From DATAFO01 sp046728935 (GTDB lineage Bacteria; Actinomycetota; Thermoleophilia; Solirubrobacterales; 70-9): a stretch of 64,000 nt of DNA. Positions 62,455 through 64,000 of this stretch are shown here, piece by piece. The stretch spans positions 4,923-68,922 of the forward strand of contig JBKPFS010000107.1 of assembly GCA_046728935.1 (NCBI GenBank), read 5' to 3'. Position 1 is the first letter of the stretch. The number at the start of each line of letters is the position of its first letter. The notes below the pieces were generated by a model, which saw only the letters and a list, made by a program, of their open reading frames with translations, made no database searches and had not been told where the DNA came from. The position numbers and the translations under genes are program-made.

Positions 62455-62903
62455 CTTCGCGCACGGTCGACGACGTGGCATCGCGGCTACGGCTCGCGGT
62501 CGTGCGCACCGCCCGCCGGATGCGCCAGGAGGCGCTGGCGGGTGCGGGCGGCGTCGAGCTCAGCCCGACCAACGCCGCAGCGCTGGCGACCATCGAGCTG
62601 CACGGTCCGCTTACTCCGAGCGAGCTCGCGGAGCGCGAGCGAGTGCAGCGACCCACGGCCACCAGGGTGATCGCGCGCCTCGAGGACGCCGGGCTCGTGC
62701 TGCGAACGCCCGATCCGGCCGACGGGCGCGCCTGCCTCGTCAGCGTCACCCCGGAGGGCCGGGTCCTCGTGCGACGCATCCGCCGCCGCAAGGACGAGTA
62801 CCTCGCTCGGCGCCTCCGCCGCCTCGATGGCGACGACGTCGCGACGCTCGAGCGGGCCGCCGGCCTGCTCGAGAACCTCCTCGAGGAGCGTGACGGAGCT
62901 TGA
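62445..62903 (+). CDS. MarR-family transcriptional regulator
   Basis: This 152-residue winged-helix protein has a dimerisation helix at the N-terminus, recognition region L-T-P-S-E-L-A-E-R-E-R-V-Q-R-P-T-A-T-R-V-I-A-R-L near 60-85, the wing P-D-P-A-D-G-R-A-C-L-V-S-V-T-P-E-G, and a long C-terminal helix. No Shine-Dalgarno sequence precedes the ATG. It is coupled by TTGA overlap to an MFS exporter, the usual MarR-efflux layout. Confidence 0.92.
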   Translation: MVTTSRTVDDVASRLRLAVVRTARRMRQEALAGAGGVELSPTNAAALATIELHGPLTPSELAERERVQRPTATRVIARLEDAGLVLRTPDPADGRACLVSVTPEGRVLVRRIRRRKDEYLARRLRRLDGDDVATLERAAGLLENLLEERDGA

Positions 62904-63957
62904 CCAAGGCGCTCCGTCGCGGCTTCACACCACTCGAGATCCCCAACTACCGCCGCTACTTCGCGGGCCAGCTGGTGTCGCTGAGCGGCAACTGGATGCA
63001 GATGGTCGGCGAGGTTTGGCTGATCCTCTCGCTCACCGGCAGCGGCGTTGCCGTCGGCGTCACCACCGCCCTCCAGTTCCTTCCCATCCTGCTCATCGGC
63101 GCCTGGGGAGGCGCCGTCGCCGATCGCCTCGACAAGCGCTCGGTGCTGCTCGTCACCCAGAGCCTGATGGCGGCGCCGGCGCTCGCCCTCTGGGCACTTA
63201 CGGCCGGCGATGCGATCGCGCCCTGGATGGTCTACGCGCTCGTGTTCGTCCGCGGCTCGGTCAACGCGATCGACTACCCCACGCGGCAGAGCTTCGTGAT
63301 CGAGATCGTCGGCGGCGATCGCGTCGTGAGGGCGGTCGGCCTGAACAGCGTCCTCATCCACTCGGCCCGGATCCTCGGCCCCGCGGCCGCGGGCGTGGCG
63401 ATCGCGACGGTCGGCGTCGCCACCTGCTTCCTGCTCAACGCGGCCTCGTTCGCGGCCATGCTCCTCGCCCTGCGCGGCATGGATCCCGGAGCGCTCCGTC
63501 CCGCCGAGCGCGCCGATGGCCCCGATCGAGGGGTCGGCGCCGCGCTCGCCTACGTCGCGCGCACCCCGGGCCTGGCGATTCCGCTGGCGATGATGGCGGT
63601 GGTGGGCACGCTCGGGTTTAACTTCCAGGTCGTGCTGCCGCTGCTCGCCCGCTTCACCTTCGACGGCGGCGCCACCGCCTACACCGAGCTCGCGGTGGCG
63701 ATGGGGGTCGGGTCGATCGTCGGCGCCCTCGCGACAGCGGCCCGCGGGCGCGTAGGCCCCGGGCTTCTGGTCGCCGCCTCGTTCGCCTTCGGCACCCTCG
63801 CCCTGATCGCCGCGGCGGCGCCGAGCCTGCCGCTGGCCGCGATCGCCCTCGCCCTGCTCGGCGTGGCGACGGTGACCTTCGCCGCGGGGATCAACTCGAC
63901 GCTCCAGCTCGGGGCGCGCCCGGACATGCGCGGGCGGGTGATGGCGCTGTTCTCGGT
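62900..63957 (+). CDS. MFS exporter (EntS/DHA3-like), 3' end cut by contig end
   Basis: The TTG start overlaps the marR stop. About 352 residues are present: Y-R-R-Y-F-A-G-Q-L-V-S-L-S-G-N-W-M-Q near 17, about ten membrane helices, the motif-A-like loop G-G-A-V-A-D-R-L-D-K-R near 73, and F-V-R-G-S-V-N-A-I-D-Y-P-T-R-Q near 118. This is the family of enterobactin/multidrug exporters with roughly 400 residues, so ~50 residues are lost. The frame after 63957 (C-L-L-Y-T-S-P-S-P-R-D) is adapter, not protein. Confidence 0.9.
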
Positions 63958-64000
63958 CTGTCTCTTATACACATCTCCGAGCCCACGAGACGACACCATG
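63958..64000 (+). other. Illumina Nextera adapter (assembly artefact)
   Basis: CTGTCTCTTATACACATCT (63958-63976) is the Tn5 mosaic end, followed by CCGAGCCCACGAGAC (63977-63991) of the Nextera read-2 adapter and a 9-base index-like tail. This is library-preparation sequence and not genome. Confidence 0.98.

Noticed and set aside
63679..63999. A 106-codon minus-strand ORF at the contig end
   Set aside because: Its start lies in adapter sequence and the rest is antisense to the MFS transporter.

Overview
The window is 64 kb of very GC-rich bacterial DNA with frequent GTG/TTG starts, tightly overlapping genes (ATGA, GTGA, TGATG junctions) and a gene set typical of deep-branching Actinomycetota. 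The DUF899/SigX5-type sigma cluster, NfeD-slipin pair, single-TM FtsH, fused CobA-HemD, secreted Ig-like proteins and many small lipoproteins suggest class Thermoleophilia (Solirubrobacterales/Gaiellales-like). There is no rRNA gene, so this placement is inferred from gene content. The last 43 bases are Illumina Nextera adapter, so the window is a contig end from a short-read (probably metagenomic) assembly.

Region 1 (1-7.8 kb) is a mobile-element graveyard. It holds the 5' end of an IS110 transposase, a lone STAS protein, a frameshifted and truncated IS21 (istB/istA), a fragment of a large unidentified protein fused at both ends to mobile-element debris, a frameshifted tyrosine integrase pointing at a tRNA-Arg(CCT), a decayed second copy of that tRNA, and a PEP-mutase-family pseudogene with a 72-bp segment inverted in place. 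Region 2 (7.8-16.9 kb) has two DUF899 genes divergent from an ECF sigma factor with a C-terminal SnoaL-like domain, several unknown or secreted proteins, a GalT-like gene without a usable start codon, and the NfeD/slipin membrane-protease pair with slipin split by a frameshift.

Region 3 (16.9-29 kb) has an SF2 helicase, BirA, a SAM-hydrolase-like protein and then a minus-strand heme block: ccmA, ccmB, ccmC, ccmD, hemA, hemC and a cobA-hemD fusion. This places early tetrapyrrole synthesis next to the heme exporter for cytochrome c maturation. Two copies of a short palindromic repeat with 9-bp inverted termini sit exactly in the ccmB/ccmC and ccmC/ccmD junctions. A secreted cupredoxin and a murein-peptidase-like protein lie beyond it on the other strand.

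Region 4 (29-45 kb) is mostly housekeeping: an aldehyde dehydrogenase, RarA, a TSUP permease, an M20 peptidase, DUF1385, FtsH, a methylmalonyl-CoA epimerase operon ending in a methyltransferase, and topoisomerase IB. It also has a three-gene overlapping operon (BtrH-like protein, acyl-CoA/AMP ligase, polytopic membrane protein) that is the best candidate for an uncharacterised pathway. PAP2 phosphatase and YchF follow.

Region 5 (45-64 kb) carries cell-wall genes (transglycosylase with a C-terminal peptidase-like part, SpoIID), a second aldehyde dehydrogenase, MsrA, threonine dehydratase, fumarase, a CGNR regulator, a PaaG-like hydratase, IleRS, thioredoxin, a dolichol-phosphate-mannose-synthase-like glycosyltransferase, PolX, and a MarR-MFS efflux pair cut off by the contig end. 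Several small tandem repeats with a 45-bp period lie at gene starts here. Sequence-level oddities (one-base losses in G/C runs, missing start codons) are concentrated in the first 15 kb.
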